Notes: a model not told the origin generated them from the letters alone. Shown: positions 26,908 through 35,857, counted from the first letter of the stretch. The stretch: DNA of 64,000 nucleotides from Bacillus sp. FJAT-27225 (GCF_001685025.1 NZ_MAYU01000001.1:124001-188000); one strand, 5' to 3'. Numbers and translations: made by a program.

Positions 26908-27453
26908 ATGGTAAAGAAGAAAAGTGAAACGTATGAATGGATTAAAGCCATAGTAGGTGCGCTTGTATTAGTAGTCATTATTCGAACTTTTTTCTTTACG
27001 CCGATTATGGTTGATGGTGCTTCAATGAACCCTACTCTCCAGGACGAGGAACGGATGATTGTAACAAAAATTGGTGAACCAAAAAGATTCGACATTGTTG
27101 TGTTTCACGCTCCGGATGGCAGGGATTATATCAAGCGCGTAATTGGACTTCCAGGCGACAAGATTGAGTATAAAAATGATGTCTTATATATAAATGGAAA
27201 AGTATATGATGAGCCTTATTTAGAATATGATAAAGGAAAAATTATTCAAGGCACACTTACGGAGTCGTTTACTTTAAAGGAAACACCAGTAGGCAGTGAC
27301 ACCGTGCCTAAAGGTCATCTTTTCGTCCTGGGTGACAACAGGAGGAAAAGTACGGATAGCCGCCATATTGGAGCTATTCCGTTAGAAGAAGTAGTTGGAA
27401 CAACGAATATTGTTTACTATCCAATAAATGAAATTAAAATAATAAAAAATTAA
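26908..27453 (+). CDS. lepB: Signal peptidase I (S26A)
   Basis: Type I leader peptidase of 181 aa that cleaves Sec/Tat signal peptides at the outer face of the membrane. The N-terminal membrane anchor (IVGALVLVVIIRTFFF) precedes the Ser-Lys dyad: S39 in DGASMNPTL and K76 in RDYIKRVIGLPGD. The late motif GDNRRKSTDSR is also present. Length and single anchor match B. subtilis SipS/T. Probably one of several signal peptidases in the organism. Confidence 0.94.
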   Translation: MVKKKSETYEWIKAIVGALVLVVIIRTFFFTPIMVDGASMNPTLQDEERMIVTKIGEPKRFDIVVFHAPDGRDYIKRVIGLPGDKIEYKNDVLYINGKVYDEPYLEYDKGKIIQGTLTESFTLKETPVGSDTVPKGHLFVLGDNRRKSTDSRHIGAIPLEEVVGTTNIVYYPINEIKIIKN

Positions 27454-27714
27454 TTTAGATTATTTTCAAGCTACTAGCCTTAGAGACTTTAAAGGATGCA
27501 GCATTTATTTTTCCAATAAAGTACCTAACTTCGTGAAGACGAATAACAACAAGAGCCATTATTCTAAATAAAAACTGATCGTTAGGGAGCTTGGGGTATC
27601 AATTCCATGCTTTTTGATTTAGCTAACTATAATGGATGATCGATACGGAGCAATAATTGAGTAAGAAAAACACACTTGCTACAGTAAAATCAGATTTATA
27701 AAGGGGAATTATAT

Positions 27715-28308
27715 TTGGAGATTAGAAAGTATCGGAATGAGGATGAATTGGGTTGGGTTCGTTGCAGAGTACTTTCTTTTTTGGATACAGCTTATTATGA
27801 TAACGTTTTAAAGGAAAAAGAAATGTATAGGAACCCTGCTATTGAGCTTGTGGCAGTTGTTGAAAATAAGGTTGTCGGTTTGCTGGATATTGAGTGCGAA
27901 AGTAAAGAGGGAACCGTTTGTACGAGAGGAAAGGGAATTTGCGGTATGATTTGGCATCTTGCCGTCCATCCCGACTTTCGTAGAATGGGAATCGCTAAAA
28001 AACTCCTTTTAAAAGCTGAAGAAATATCGAAAGAAATTGGGTTAAATTATCTCGAGGCTTGGACAAGAGACGATAATTGGGTAAACCGTTGGTACCAGTC
28101 TAATGGGTTTGTAGAGCAAGAGTCATATCTGCAGGTATATATAGATGGAGAAGAAATGACTGAAGTTATAAAAAGTAACATTCCAAAATTGTATCCTGTT
28201 TTTACCTTTGGGCATTATGTAGGTGGGGACCAGGATGAGATAAAGACGAAGTTTAAACGAACACACGAATGTTTTTGCTACGTGAAAAGATTAAGTTTGA
28301 ATAATTAA
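27715..28308 (+). CDS. GNAT family N-acetyltransferase
   Basis: A 197-aa acetyltransferase starting at TTG with AAAGGGGA upstream. Acetyl-CoA loop HPDFRRMGIAKKLLLKA, followed by WTRDDNWVNRWYQSNGF. An extra C-terminal segment beyond the GNAT fold (residues about 150-197) ends HECFCYVKRL. The substrate cannot be inferred. The 260-base upstream gap shows no gene. Confidence 0.87.
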   Translation: MEIRKYRNEDELGWVRCRVLSFLDTAYYDNVLKEKEMYRNPAIELVAVVENKVVGLLDIECESKEGTVCTRGKGICGMIWHLAVHPDFRRMGIAKKLLLKAEEISKEIGLNYLEAWTRDDNWVNRWYQSNGFVEQESYLQVYIDGEEMTEVIKSNIPKLYPVFTFGHYVGGDQDEIKTKFKRTHECFCYVKRLSLNN

Positions 28309-28372
28309 TAGGTACATATAGCGACGTATCGGTCCTATTTGATATAGCGGATTAAATAAAGGAGAGAAGGCT

Positions 28373-28744
28373 ATGAGTAAATCATTTATTGAACAAGTAC
28401 ATTATATTAGAATTCCTGTAAAAGATTTAGAACTGTCTGCACAATGGTATAGAGATGTATTAGGGCTCCAGTTACTGAACAATACTGAGGAACTTGCAAT
28501 TTTAAAAGTAAATGAAGGGCCTTTCTTACTTATCTTAGTTCCTACCGAAGATGAAACATTTGCACATTTTACAATTGATAATGAACAAGAATTTAGCATT
28601 GGCTTTACAAGTCCAGAATTATCTAAATTTCATCAACACTTAATTGATAATCAAGTTAAGGTCGAGGAAATAAGAGAAGATAATGGTCATGCCTTTTTCC
28701 ACTTTTATGACCCCAATGGTAATAAACTTCAAGTACACTGGTAA
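28373..28744 (+). CDS. VOC superfamily protein (glyoxalase/bleomycin-resistance fold)
   Basis: A 123-aa vicinal-oxygen-chelate protein with two beta-alpha-beta-beta-beta repeats. The first has LELSAQWYRDVLGLQLL; the last strand region FYDPNGNKLQVHW contains the second metal-type glutamate position replaced by Q. GGAGAG ribosome binding site. Could be a small-molecule binding or resistance protein. Standalone with its own terminator. Confidence 0.86.
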   Translation: MSKSFIEQVHYIRIPVKDLELSAQWYRDVLGLQLLNNTEELAILKVNEGPFLLILVPTEDETFAHFTIDNEQEFSIGFTSPELSKFHQHLIDNQVKVEEIREDNGHAFFHFYDPNGNKLQVHW

Positions 28745-28796
28745 GATTATAATAAATAAATTGCCTCATTAACGGGTGCTTTAACGGAATAAGAAC

Positions 28797-28830
28797 GGGA
28801 ACGTCCAAATCAGACGTTCCCATATTTTTT
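28797..28830 (+). terminator. Rho-independent terminator
   Basis: GGGAACGTC / GACGTTCCC stem, seven-base loop, T6 after ATA. It ends the VOC gene and could also act for the converging gene on the minus strand. Confidence 0.85.
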
Positions 28831-28862
28831 GCCTGAAAAACAACAATACTAATTAACAAAGC

Positions 28863-29081
28863 CTATTTCTTAAGAACTTTTTTAATTGCAGCTAGCGTAG
28901 AGTCTATATCATCGTAGTGATCGCTTGCATTAGTGCTTAAATGGATGATTTGATATTGTCTGTTAACAAAGCCTACTACAAACAAAGGCACCCCTTCGTC
29001 GTTACTAAATGTTAGTTTTATTTCACTTTCGTGGCATTGTTCCAAGGTTTTCAACATTATGTGAGTGTGTCCCAAAGACAT
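28863..29081 (-). CDS. Small hypothetical protein (72 aa)
   Basis: Protein-like composition with strand-rich N-terminal half and a helical C-terminal tail (DDIDSTLAAIKKVLKK). GGAAGGTG lies about 11 bases before the ATG. Unrecognised, with no signal peptide. An in-frame stop occurs not far upstream, so it is not a longer truncated gene unless a frameshift lies before it. Confidence 0.55.
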   Translation of the reverse strand: MSLGHTHIMLKTLEQCHESEIKLTFSNDEGVPLFVVGFVNRQYQIIHLSTNASDHYDDIDSTLAAIKKVLKK

Positions 29082-29222
29082 AGATTTTTTGACACCTTCC
29101 AGGATGTATTAATGAATTGCAGAAAAGTATTATTGTAGAAATCCATTTCATCTTTTTTAAAGCGAGATAGCCATAATAGCTTTGTAAACCTGTTCCTTGT
29201 AAAAACAAGTAATTTTTTTAAT

Positions 29223-29588
29223 TTAGCGCTTAGATATGTACTCTTGCAATAAAGTAAACTTCCCTGAATACATCAAAGTCAGAGCCGTAATATACTTATT
29301 GTATTTGTTTAAAGTTGTTTTGCACGATGCATCCATCTTTTGGAGCTGCTTGATAGGGAGTTTCTTTTTTTCTTGGAATGAAATTTTCAAATCATTATTC
29401 TTATTAATTATTTCCGCCACTCTTTTTGCTTCCTGACGTATTTCTGGTTTAGCTGGATTTGAGTTAGTTAAATCATTAAAAGTAATATTATAGTCTTTTA
29501 ACAATACGGTAAACGCTGATATTTCCTTTTGTAAGTCATTTAACGGATTTTGGGGTATTTCTGCTGAATTATTATTGAATCTACACAT
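29223..29588 (-). CDS. Hypothetical helical protein (121 aa)
   Basis: Lysine- and asparagine-rich helical protein with no signal peptide or membrane segment. ATG with GGAGA upstream (five-base spacing). The segment QEAKRVAEIINKNNDLKISF may be coiled coil. No family recognised. It lies upstream of the 72-aa gene on the same strand. Confidence 0.65.
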   Translation of the reverse strand: MCRFNNNSAEIPQNPLNDLQKEISAFTVLLKDYNITFNDLTNSNPAKPEIRQEAKRVAEIINKNNDLKISFQEKKKLPIKQLQKMDASCKTTLNKYNKYITALTLMYSGKFTLLQEYISKR

Positions 29589-30202
29589 AAAATCTCCACT
29601 GAATAGAAACTATTTTATATTTTTGGTGCTAAAGATGAAGGCCAATAGCAGGTATTTATAAGATTATCACATTGGTGCGTTGTTGATTTATACAGTTTGT
29701 TATCATTTATATTATGTATGTTGCAATCTATTGCAAAGCTTAAACAATAAAGCCCCTTCGCCAGTAGAGGATGGTATGATATTTGATTTTATAAAAATAA
29801 ACCCTACTGATATCCATTCTTGGTCTTGTTTGTCATTTCCCTCATCCCTCATTCTTAAAATAATCAATCCAACTCACTTTATGTTTAAAGGAAAAATTCA
29901 AATGACCGGTAGTTAAAACTGATGCTTTAACAAAAAAGTCCAACCTCTATATGAGAATGCAGAGATACCTTGAGTCCGATGATAAGGAGTTGAAGAAAGT
30001 ACAACGAGGTACTAAGTACATTCAGACTATAACAAAAGGCGGGAGCTTGGTGAGGTTGATTGTAAAACAATGGAGTAAACGGGGTATATTATACCTGCTT
30101 TTTAAATTATTTGTTTAAATCGGTGAGTATAGGGAATCTAACCCGAGGAAAGGAGGAGCGTATAGTAAAACCAGGAAAATTACATAGATCATGGAGGACT
30201 GT
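29589..30202. other. Gene-poor stretch
   Basis: About 600 bases. A 78-codon plus-strand frame (29680-29916) and a 55-codon one (29951-30118) exist but have no ribosome binding site and unlikely composition, so I do not call them. The end holds an AAAGGAGGAG block before the cortex-hydrolase gene. Confidence 0.5.
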
Positions 30203-30820
30203 ATGAAGTTTGTTAAAAGTTTGATTTGTCTTGGTGTGTTTGCTCTATGTTTTGGCATATCGTCCAAAAAAGTGGAAGCATCACAGTTATCATTCGGATC
30301 TACAGGAGAGCAGGTTATACATACTCAGACAATTTTAAAGGAAATGGGTTATTTTAATACACATGTTACAGGCTATTATGGCCCAATCACCGAAAATGCG
30401 GTAAAAAGGTTTCAACGGGATTTCAACATTGACCCTCTTGGAATAATAGGGCCACAAACATCACAGAAACTGAAGGAAATCGAATTGATGGCACATGTCG
30501 TCCATGGCGAAGCACGCGGGGAAAGCTACGAAGGGCAGGTTGCAGTAGCAGCTGTCATCCTGAACCGATTGCAAGCTAATGAATTTCCACAAACAATATC
30601 CGAGGTTATTTTTCAAAGGAATGCCTTCACTGCAATACACGATGGCCAGTACTATTTAATTCCTAATTCATCAGCATACCAGGCAGCAAGAGATGCATTA
30701 CTAGGTTGGGATCCGAGCGGCGGTGCGATTTATTATTATAACCCCAAGCTCGCGACTGATAGCTGGATTTTCACCCGTCAGGTAATAAAGCAAATCGGGA
30801 ACCATTCATTCGCCATTTAG
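30203..30820 (+). CDS. Cell wall hydrolase, YkvT/SleB-like
   Basis: Exported 205-aa peptidoglycan hydrolase. Signal peptide 1-26 (KSLICLGVFALCFGIS), PG_binding_1 domain at about 28-92 (GSTGEQVIHTQTILKEMGYF, YGPITENAVKRFQRDF), then a Hydrolase_2/SleB catalytic domain from 96 with HGEARGE (E103 as likely catalytic acid). The domain order and length match B. subtilis YkvT. It probably acts on spore cortex or the cell wall. ATG 30203 is chosen because GGAGG is five bases upstream. The YkvS-like gene follows, as in B. subtilis. Confidence 0.9.
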   Translation: MKFVKSLICLGVFALCFGISSKKVEASQLSFGSTGEQVIHTQTILKEMGYFNTHVTGYYGPITENAVKRFQRDFNIDPLGIIGPQTSQKLKEIELMAHVVHGEARGESYEGQVAVAAVILNRLQANEFPQTISEVIFQRNAFTAIHDGQYYLIPNSSAYQAARDALLGWDPSGGAIYYYNPKLATDSWIFTRQVIKQIGNHSFAI

Positions 30821-30829
30821 TATCAGGGG

Positions 30830-30861
30830 AAAAGGCTGCATGAGCAGCCTTTTCACATTTT
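30830..30861 (+). terminator. Probable terminator
   Basis: AAAAGGCTGC / GCAGCCTTTT stem with a four-base loop and a T-rich tail. Confidence 0.6.
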
Positions 30862-30993
30862 CCCATGTTTGAGTCTATAGTTGAAGGGTAGTAACATAGG
30901 ATAGTAGCAAGTTAAAAACCAAAAAGAGAAAGAAACTTCTTGGTTGGCCCTATTTGGACCAAAATTCAACTTTTATTTAGGGGGAGAAAATGC

Positions 30994-31197
30994 ATGGCAA
31001 AAAAGAACGCCAAAGTTGGCGACCTCATTTCCTTTCAAAGAAAAGACCTATTAATTGAAGGGGAAGTTGTAATTGTTAGGGACAATAGTGTGATTGTAAA
31101 AGTGTCAGATGAGGATAAAGCAAAATTAGATTATGAAACACCGAGAACAGTGGTCAAACACTCGAATTATGTCATCCAGCCTATGGTAACTGCATAG
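30994..31197 (+). CDS. DUF2187 protein, YkvS-like
   Basis: A 67-aa single-domain SH3-like protein. Family text: KVGDLISFQRKDLLIEGEV, IVRDNSVIVKV and RTVVKHSNYVIQ. It lies directly downstream of the YkvT-like hydrolase, matching the B. subtilis ykvT/ykvS neighbourhood. GGGGGAG ribosome binding site. A second family member is found at 45628. Function unknown. Confidence 0.87.
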   Translation: MAKKNAKVGDLISFQRKDLLIEGEVVIVRDNSVIVKVSDEDKAKLDYETPRTVVKHSNYVIQPMVTA

Positions 31198-31236
31198 TAA
31201 GAAAGATGACCGTTGTGGAACCCCATTTCGGTATAC

Positions 31237-31326
31237 TGGCCAGCCGATCCCATTCAGCTGGCCTTTAATCTTTGATAAACAATAAACTGGTTTACTGTTA
31301 AACTCGCCATCGTGCGAGTTTTTTCA
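31237..31326 (+). terminator. Two consecutive terminator hairpins
   Basis: First hairpin GGCCAGC / GCTGGCC (31238-31263), T-rich tail. Second hairpin AACTCGC / GCGAGTT (31301-31320) with T tail. Together they isolate the YkvS transcript from the sigma factor gene. Confidence 0.72.
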
Positions 31327-31450
31327 TTTATATGAGAAAATTTCTCCTTATAATCATGCTGTGGTATGTAAGCATTTTATTAAAATTTTTTTGCGTTTTT
31401 TCCAATAAAAAACATCCCTGTTCCGTCTAATAGGTATAAGGAGGGGGAAA

Positions 31451-31959
31451 ATGGGCCAATCAAGTTTAAGAAAAATAGAGAATCCGCAACCTGGATTGAC
31501 AGATTTCAAGCAATTATTTAGCGATCATAAGAAACATGTTTTGCAGTTGCTTTATCAATACTCAGGGACTTTGAATTGTCTGAAGATGTGATGCAGGAGG
31601 TTTTCATTAAGCTATTCCAGCACCAGAAACATAGTGACATTACAAATGTAAAGGCGTGGCTAATTAGTGTTACTCGTAACCATGCACTCGATGTGTACAG
31701 AAAGAAAAAGCGGGAGCTTACCGGTTTTGACAATAATTATTTTGAACGAATGTCAGATCCTTCAGGTGACCCTGTAGACAAATTGGTTTTATCAAAGTAC
31801 CTTTCCATACTTGATAGTGAGGAACGGCAAATTGTAATTATGAAAGATATTTCAGGTTTAAAGCATAGAGAAATAGCGAAGATCATTGATTTACCGCTTG
31901 GAACGGTACTTTGGAAATACAATGTGGCTCTTAAGAAACTTCGAAAAAGCTTATCATAG
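31451..31959 (+). pseudogene. ECF sigma factor, frameshifted
   Basis: ATG 31451 with AGGAGGGGGA upstream encodes a sigma region 2.1 start (TDFKQLFSDHKKHVLQLLYQY), but this frame stops after 41 codons. One base lost near 31563-31570 restores the downstream frame, which supplies SEDVMQEVFIKLFQ, WLISVTRNHALDVYRKK and region 4 (DSEERQIVIMKDISGLKHR, GTVLWKYNVALKKLR). Repaired length about 169 aa. The adjacent anti-sigma gene is intact. It is either a recent loss, a read error, or frameshift-regulated. Confidence 0.82.
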
Positions 31960-31971
31960 GGAGGATTACAG

Positions 31972-33117
31972 ATGGACAAAGAAACGATACTGAACCATTT
32001 AAACAATGCCATTGAAGAACATACCCCTGATGCCTGGAATCAAATTCAAAAAAAGCTATCACAAGAAGAAGATTCGAAAGGGAAGAAAGTTCTCATCGAG
32101 GGTAACTTCAAGCCTCAATCCCAAAAACGAACTTTGTATAAACGGCTTTCCATTGCGGCCGCAGTTTGCCTGATTGCTGTTTCAGCCTTTACCTTTACTC
32201 CGGCAATGGCAGCCATCCAGGATATTTACGACAAACTGTTTTCCAATGTAGATGATATTGGGGTCAAAGCAGCACTTGAGCAGGGACTCGGCCAAGATGC
32301 AGATCAAACTTATTATGATGAAGCAAACGACATAACTGTACATTTAGATAAAGTCATGACAGATGATAAAGAAACGATGCTGCTATTGACGTATCAAAGT
32401 GGAAAAACGAATCTGGAGAACCTTTATGTTGACCTTTTTGAAGGAAAAAGTAAGATTTATTTGGTTGGTAAAAACAATCAGGCGAAGCTGCTGAAGAATG
32501 TGGGCTGGGGCAGCAGCTATTACGACAAAAAAGAGAACAAAAGGGCAGTGGCATTGTCCATTGAGTCGCTAAAGCATTATCAAGGGCAGGAAGTCCGCTT
32601 GATGATTGAAAACCTGACTATCTGGGGCGAGGACACAACGCACAAAAACTATGGGAAAGCATTTGCAACAGTTTGGCCACTCGGTTTTAAACTGGATCAA
32701 TCTGCTGTTTCCGAAAGGGAAATTGTTGCCTTGAACAAGGAGTTTACGTTTGAAGGGATCACCTATACCATTAAACAGGTTGAATACACCGGGATAGAGA
32801 CAAGGATAGTTGTCACAGGTGCAGACACGAAACCACAGGTAGACAAAGATGGCAACGTGTACACCACAAAGAGCAAGCTTGAACTGCAGCTCCTCAATGC
32901 GAGAAAAATCGACAAAAAATCGGGCTACCTTGTCAATGAATCAAAAGTAAACGAAGGAGTATTTTTGAAATCGGGCGGAGAGCGCGTCGATCCGAACTTT
33001 GTAAAAGGCGAGATGTATGAGGGGGACGATTATATTATGGTCTTCGCCCCTGTAAAGGATCGTACAAATGTTGTTCTAGAGGTCGGTCAGGATATAAAAA
33101 TTCCGCTAGGGAACTAA
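31972..33117 (+). CDS. DUF4179-type anti-sigma factor
   Basis: A 381-aa single-pass membrane protein directly downstream of an ECF sigma. Residues 1-60 are cytosolic and should contact sigma. The membrane segment lies at about 61-82 (LSIAAAVCLIAVSAFTFTPAM), followed by a DUF4179 domain (AAIQDIYDKLFSNVDDIG, DITVHLDKVMTDDKETMLLL). A second beta-rich domain begins near 250 (FTFEGITYTIKQVEYTG). The arrangement is that of Bacillus envelope-stress sensors. AGGGAGGA ribosome binding site. Confidence 0.87.
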   Translation: MDKETILNHLNNAIEEHTPDAWNQIQKKLSQEEDSKGKKVLIEGNFKPQSQKRTLYKRLSIAAAVCLIAVSAFTFTPAMAAIQDIYDKLFSNVDDIGVKAALEQGLGQDADQTYYDEANDITVHLDKVMTDDKETMLLLTYQSGKTNLENLYVDLFEGKSKIYLVGKNNQAKLLKNVGWGSSYYDKKENKRAVALSIESLKHYQGQEVRLMIENLTIWGEDTTHKNYGKAFATVWPLGFKLDQSAVSEREIVALNKEFTFEGITYTIKQVEYTGIETRIVVTGADTKPQVDKDGNVYTTKSKLELQLLNARKIDKKSGYLVNESKVNEGVFLKSGGERVDPNFVKGEMYEGDDYIMVFAPVKDRTNVVLEVGQDIKIPLGN

Positions 33118-33230
33118 TTGGAAAAGGAGAAGCTGCCAAATTGGCTAAAGGGTTCTCTTTTCGGAGGGAAAGACAAAAAAATCGAGTTAAATATCAAGAC
33201 AATCAGCATAAAATTAACACATTAAATCAC

Positions 33231-33272
33231 AGAAAAAAGAGCTTTGATGTAAAATCAATGCTCTTTTTCTGC
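33231..33272. terminator. Bidirectional terminator between convergent genes
   Basis: AGAAAAAAGAGC-TTTGAT / ATCAAT-GCTCTTTTTCT stem. T-runs exist in both directions. Its right arm includes the last codons of the minus-strand DUF2199 gene. Confidence 0.8.
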
Positions 33273-33782
33273 GTTCTCGTTATTCACACAAAGTTCTTCA
33301 GCTATTTCTTGTACCCGTTCAATTGTCATTCCGTTTCTAAATTCCACTGCCAAAGGATGGTCTGTTGGTTCGAGTTCAATATAAGGTCTGATACCATCTG
33401 CTCTGTGGTGAACCTTTGCCTTCAAGTTAATCGTATCAGGATAACAAGGCAATGCAGTAGAAAACCAACCAAGCATTGGCTCTAATAGTTCTGGATTATT
33501 CCAATGTTCTTTTACCCTCTTATAATTAGCTTCACTGAGTGAAACCCAAGCTCCCCATATGAATTCTTCCTCAGTACCAATTATGGGAATTTCAACACAT
33601 CCTCGAATAAAGAAATGTTCATTGTCCATCACACATAAGTCTTCACTAAGTTCGAACCTACTTTTCCGTTCTTCAGCTGGGGCGAATTCGTAGTAGGCAG
33701 GTGCGAAAGTTCCGTAACTGGTTGGAAGCTCGTCGCGGTACTCTCCGCAACAACTACAAGTGTATCCCTTGATATTTGTCAT
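33255..33782 (-). CDS. DUF2199 domain protein
   Basis: A 175-aa cytosolic protein with the DUF2199 start YTCSCCGEYRDELPTSYG (a CSCC zinc-like pair) and the conserved strands DLCVMDNEHFFIRG, FIWGAWVSLSE and WFSTALPCYPDT. Members often lie near immunity or toxin loci, but none is seen here. ATG 33782 follows AAGGAGG at good spacing; the nine-residue extension is rejected. Confidence 0.88.
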   Translation of the reverse strand: MTNIKGYTCSCCGEYRDELPTSYGTFAPAYYEFAPAEERKSRFELSEDLCVMDNEHFFIRGCVEIPIIGTEEEFIWGAWVSLSEANYKRVKEHWNNPELLEPMLGWFSTALPCYPDTINLKAKVHHRADGIRPYIELEPTDHPLAVEFRNGMTIERVQEIAEELCVNNENAEKEH

Positions 33783-34188
33783 ATCGTACCTCCTTAATTT
33801 TCCTATCATAAATAGATTCTATCATTTATCTTAAATACCCTTTTAGTAATTCCAAGTCGTTGAGCAGGAGTGAGTTTTTCTTTATCGGGTGTTTTGTATG
33901 GGAAACAAAAGTTGTAAAAAGTTCTCAAAATGGTAATGCCATCTGAGCGTCGGACATTCTAAATTCATTAGAAAACACTCTAATAGAGTCGTTATAAAAG
34001 AACTATCCTTGTCTGTGATGAACCGCTATTCATCGTATCGGGAGCTTCAGCGAAGAGAAAATTATTCCGACTACTCTACCTGCAGAAATGAATATAAAAA
34101 ATATTAGTAAATTGCATTCTTAATAGATTGTTACTCGTTTGTTATTGTAATAAAATGGAATTATACTAGCCGATTTACGGGGTTTTTT
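33783..34188. other. Intergenic region before the lipoprotein pair
   Basis: About 400 bases that must hold divergent promoters for the DUF2199 gene and the lipoprotein at 34189. No ORF, repeat or clear hairpin is visible; I could not fix the promoters. Confidence 0.45.
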
Positions 34189-34695
34189 TTGAGGAAGGGA
34201 TTCTTAGCCATAGTTATGTTTCTAGCTATTGTCGGATGTTCAGAAAAGGAAATACCAACAACTGAAGGAATAACTGTGCCAAATATAAGCCATATGTCTA
34301 TGACAAAATCAGAAGCATTTTCAACTCCCAATGGCGATTTTAGCGTATTAGGAAAAATTGGTGAGTATGCACTATTAAAAGACCTAAGCAAACCGTTTAA
34401 AGTAGAAAAAAATGATACCTACACTTGGGTAATTTGGTCTTCAAATAAAGCACAACTATTGGGGAAACAGGTAAAGGTCTACGGCACACACGATAAGTTT
34501 CCAAAAGGAAAAGAAATAGGATTTGGAATGATTAGAGAGCTGGACCAAGACGACCCTCAGTATCCTCTTAGGGAACAATGCCTGAAATTTGATGTTGAGA
34601 TTAAGCCAATCATATCAGGTAAATGGAAAGTAGACACGTTTGTAGCCGATAAACTACTGGGAACAACAGTTATTTTTGTAGATGAAAAAGAGTAA
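34189..34695 (+). CDS. Hypothetical lipoprotein, DUF4871-like
   Basis: Predicted lipoprotein of 168 aa: signal MRKGFLAIVMFLAIVGC (lipobox IVGC), TTG start. The C-terminal half has TYTWVIWSSNKAQLLGKQVKV and ends GKWKVDTFVADKLLGTTVIFV, closely paralleling the lipoprotein at 49078 (GLWRLEAYFGDKLFGNVVVNV). This beta-sandwich tail resembles the DUF4871 proteins of Bacillus; the family call is tentative. It is followed with no gap by a second exported protein. Confidence 0.78.
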   Translation: MRKGFLAIVMFLAIVGCSEKEIPTTEGITVPNISHMSMTKSEAFSTPNGDFSVLGKIGEYALLKDLSKPFKVEKNDTYTWVIWSSNKAQLLGKQVKVYGTHDKFPKGKEIGFGMIRELDQDDPQYPLREQCLKFDVEIKPIISGKWKVDTFVADKLLGTTVIFVDEKE

Positions 34696-34774
34696 AACGA
34701 GGCAGCCATTGGATAGAGTTGAAAGGAATAGTACCCTTTTATCTGGGAAAAATATGCCTAAAACCATTAGGGCG

Positions 34775-35329
34775 ATGAAGAAATTGAAATTTCAGCTGAT
34801 TTATTTAGGAATCTTAATTATTTTTATTTTTTGCGGTACTAGCAGAGATACAGTCAATGCATACTCTAAAGACTCACCAGCTTCAATTGAGAAGTTATAT
34901 ATGGAAATAGGCTATAAAACAGTGGAGGAAGCTGTCCACGATTTTGAAACGTATTATAAAGAAGATGTAAAACTTCCCCTCATGATACCGTCGATACCAT
35001 TCACCCATCAGTTTGGAAGATTTTCTGAAGACAAAGTTTATCATATCAACGACTCCCTTGAGGTAGAGTATTTGAATGAAAAGTCCGGAGATAATTTTTA
35101 CAAAATTAATATACGATCTTTGAAAAACAAAATCGATTTCAAAAATAGCAAAAACCAAAAGGAGTATACACTTCAAAATGGTGAGAAGGCGGTTTATGTT
35201 AATTCGGTTCATCATAATTTTCTTGTTTTAGAAAAGGGAAAATGGCAATATATTTTCGGTGTGAACAAAAAGATTTCTAATAAGATAACGCCTGAAACAT
35301 TGGTTCAGATTGCAAATTCAATACACTGA
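34775..35329 (+). CDS. Exported hypothetical protein
   Basis: Signal or anchor helix KFQLIYLGILIIFIFCG then an exported domain beginning TSRDTVNAYSKDSPASIEKL. Central segment VKLPLMIPSIPFTHQFGRF; C-terminal GKWQYIFGVNKKISNK. From ATG 34775 it is 184 aa. The frame is open back to an ATG at 34682 overlapping the lipoprotein stop, and that longer start cannot be excluded. No family recognised. Likely an operon partner of the lipoprotein. Confidence 0.65.
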   Translation: MKKLKFQLIYLGILIIFIFCGTSRDTVNAYSKDSPASIEKLYMEIGYKTVEEAVHDFETYYKEDVKLPLMIPSIPFTHQFGRFSEDKVYHINDSLEVEYLNEKSGDNFYKINIRSLKNKIDFKNSKNQKEYTLQNGEKAVYVNSVHHNFLVLEKGKWQYIFGVNKKISNKITPETLVQIANSIH

Positions 35330-35368
35330 AATAAAGCGATAAGATAATTGATCTAAAGTCGTAATATG

Positions 35369-35660
35369 CTTTCTCGAAGACCCTGTTTGCAAAAAGAGTG
35401 GTACAAGGTCATCAATAGGTTCTTGACGACTTTGTGCGTTAAAAATGGGAAGCACGGTAGTCTATAGAGCTTCTTGACGACTCTGTGGGTTAAAAATCGG
35501 AAGTGCGGTCGTCTATAGAGCTTCTTGACAACTCTGGGAGTTAAAAATCGGAAGTACGGTCGTCAATAGAGCTTCTTGACGACTTTGTGCGTTAAAAATC
35601 GGAAGTGCGGTCGTCAATATGATTTCTTGAAGACCCTGGGAGCAATAAGAAGGGTTATGA
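35369..35660. repeat. 51-bp tandem repeat array with internal palindromes
   Basis: The block TTCTTGA(C/A) recurs at 35420, 35471, 35522, 35573 and 35624, exactly 51 bases apart. A divergent first unit begins near 35371. In the unit seam, GTCGTCAA is followed nine bases later by TTGACGAC (for example 35559-35583), so it can fold as a hairpin. The edge units share GAAGACCCTG. Internal text TTAAAAATCGGAAG is conserved, so units are not CRISPR spacers. It fills most of the gap before the TetR gene. Confidence 0.9.
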
Positions 35661-35801
35661 CTAGATGCTTTTTCAATTGAGATCACCCCATTAGATCCCG
35701 TCAAATAGCAATATGTCCGGTTTTTACTTGTCTTCAGACCCCAAAACAGTTCCCTTAAATTTAAAAGAGATAATTTGATATTCCCTTCTTCATAAATTTA
35801 G

Positions 35802-35836
35802 TATACAATGTAAAAAAATGATTGATTAATCAATCA
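35802..35836 (+). promoter_or_regulatory. Promoter -10 and TetR operator (site 1)
   Basis: A -10-like TATACAAT (35802-35809) is followed by the perfect palindrome TGATTGATTAATCAATCA (35819-35836), which should cover the transcription start of the tetR gene. The same palindrome occurs before the MFS gene at 36476. Confidence 0.78.
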
Positions 35837-35857
35837 AAAGTGAAGGGAGAATTATCC

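Noticed and set aside
27454-27714. Small gene before the GNAT at 27715
   Set aside because: No open frame with a ribosome binding site was found; the segment looks like plain AT-rich spacer.
29680-29916. 78-codon plus-strand open frame
   Set aside because: No ribosome binding site, no recognisable domain and hydrophobic/cysteine composition typical of a chance frame in AT-rich DNA.
29951-30118. 55-codon plus-strand open frame
   Set aside because: No ribosome binding site. The second half looks basic/hydrophobic but nothing supports translation.
35369-35660. CRISPR array
   Set aside because: The full 51-bp unit, including the putative spacer part, is conserved; there are no cas genes.
35513-35704. 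Minus-strand frame encoding 17-residue repeats
   Set aside because: It arises from the 51-bp tandem repeat; several units contain stops and there is no initiation signal.
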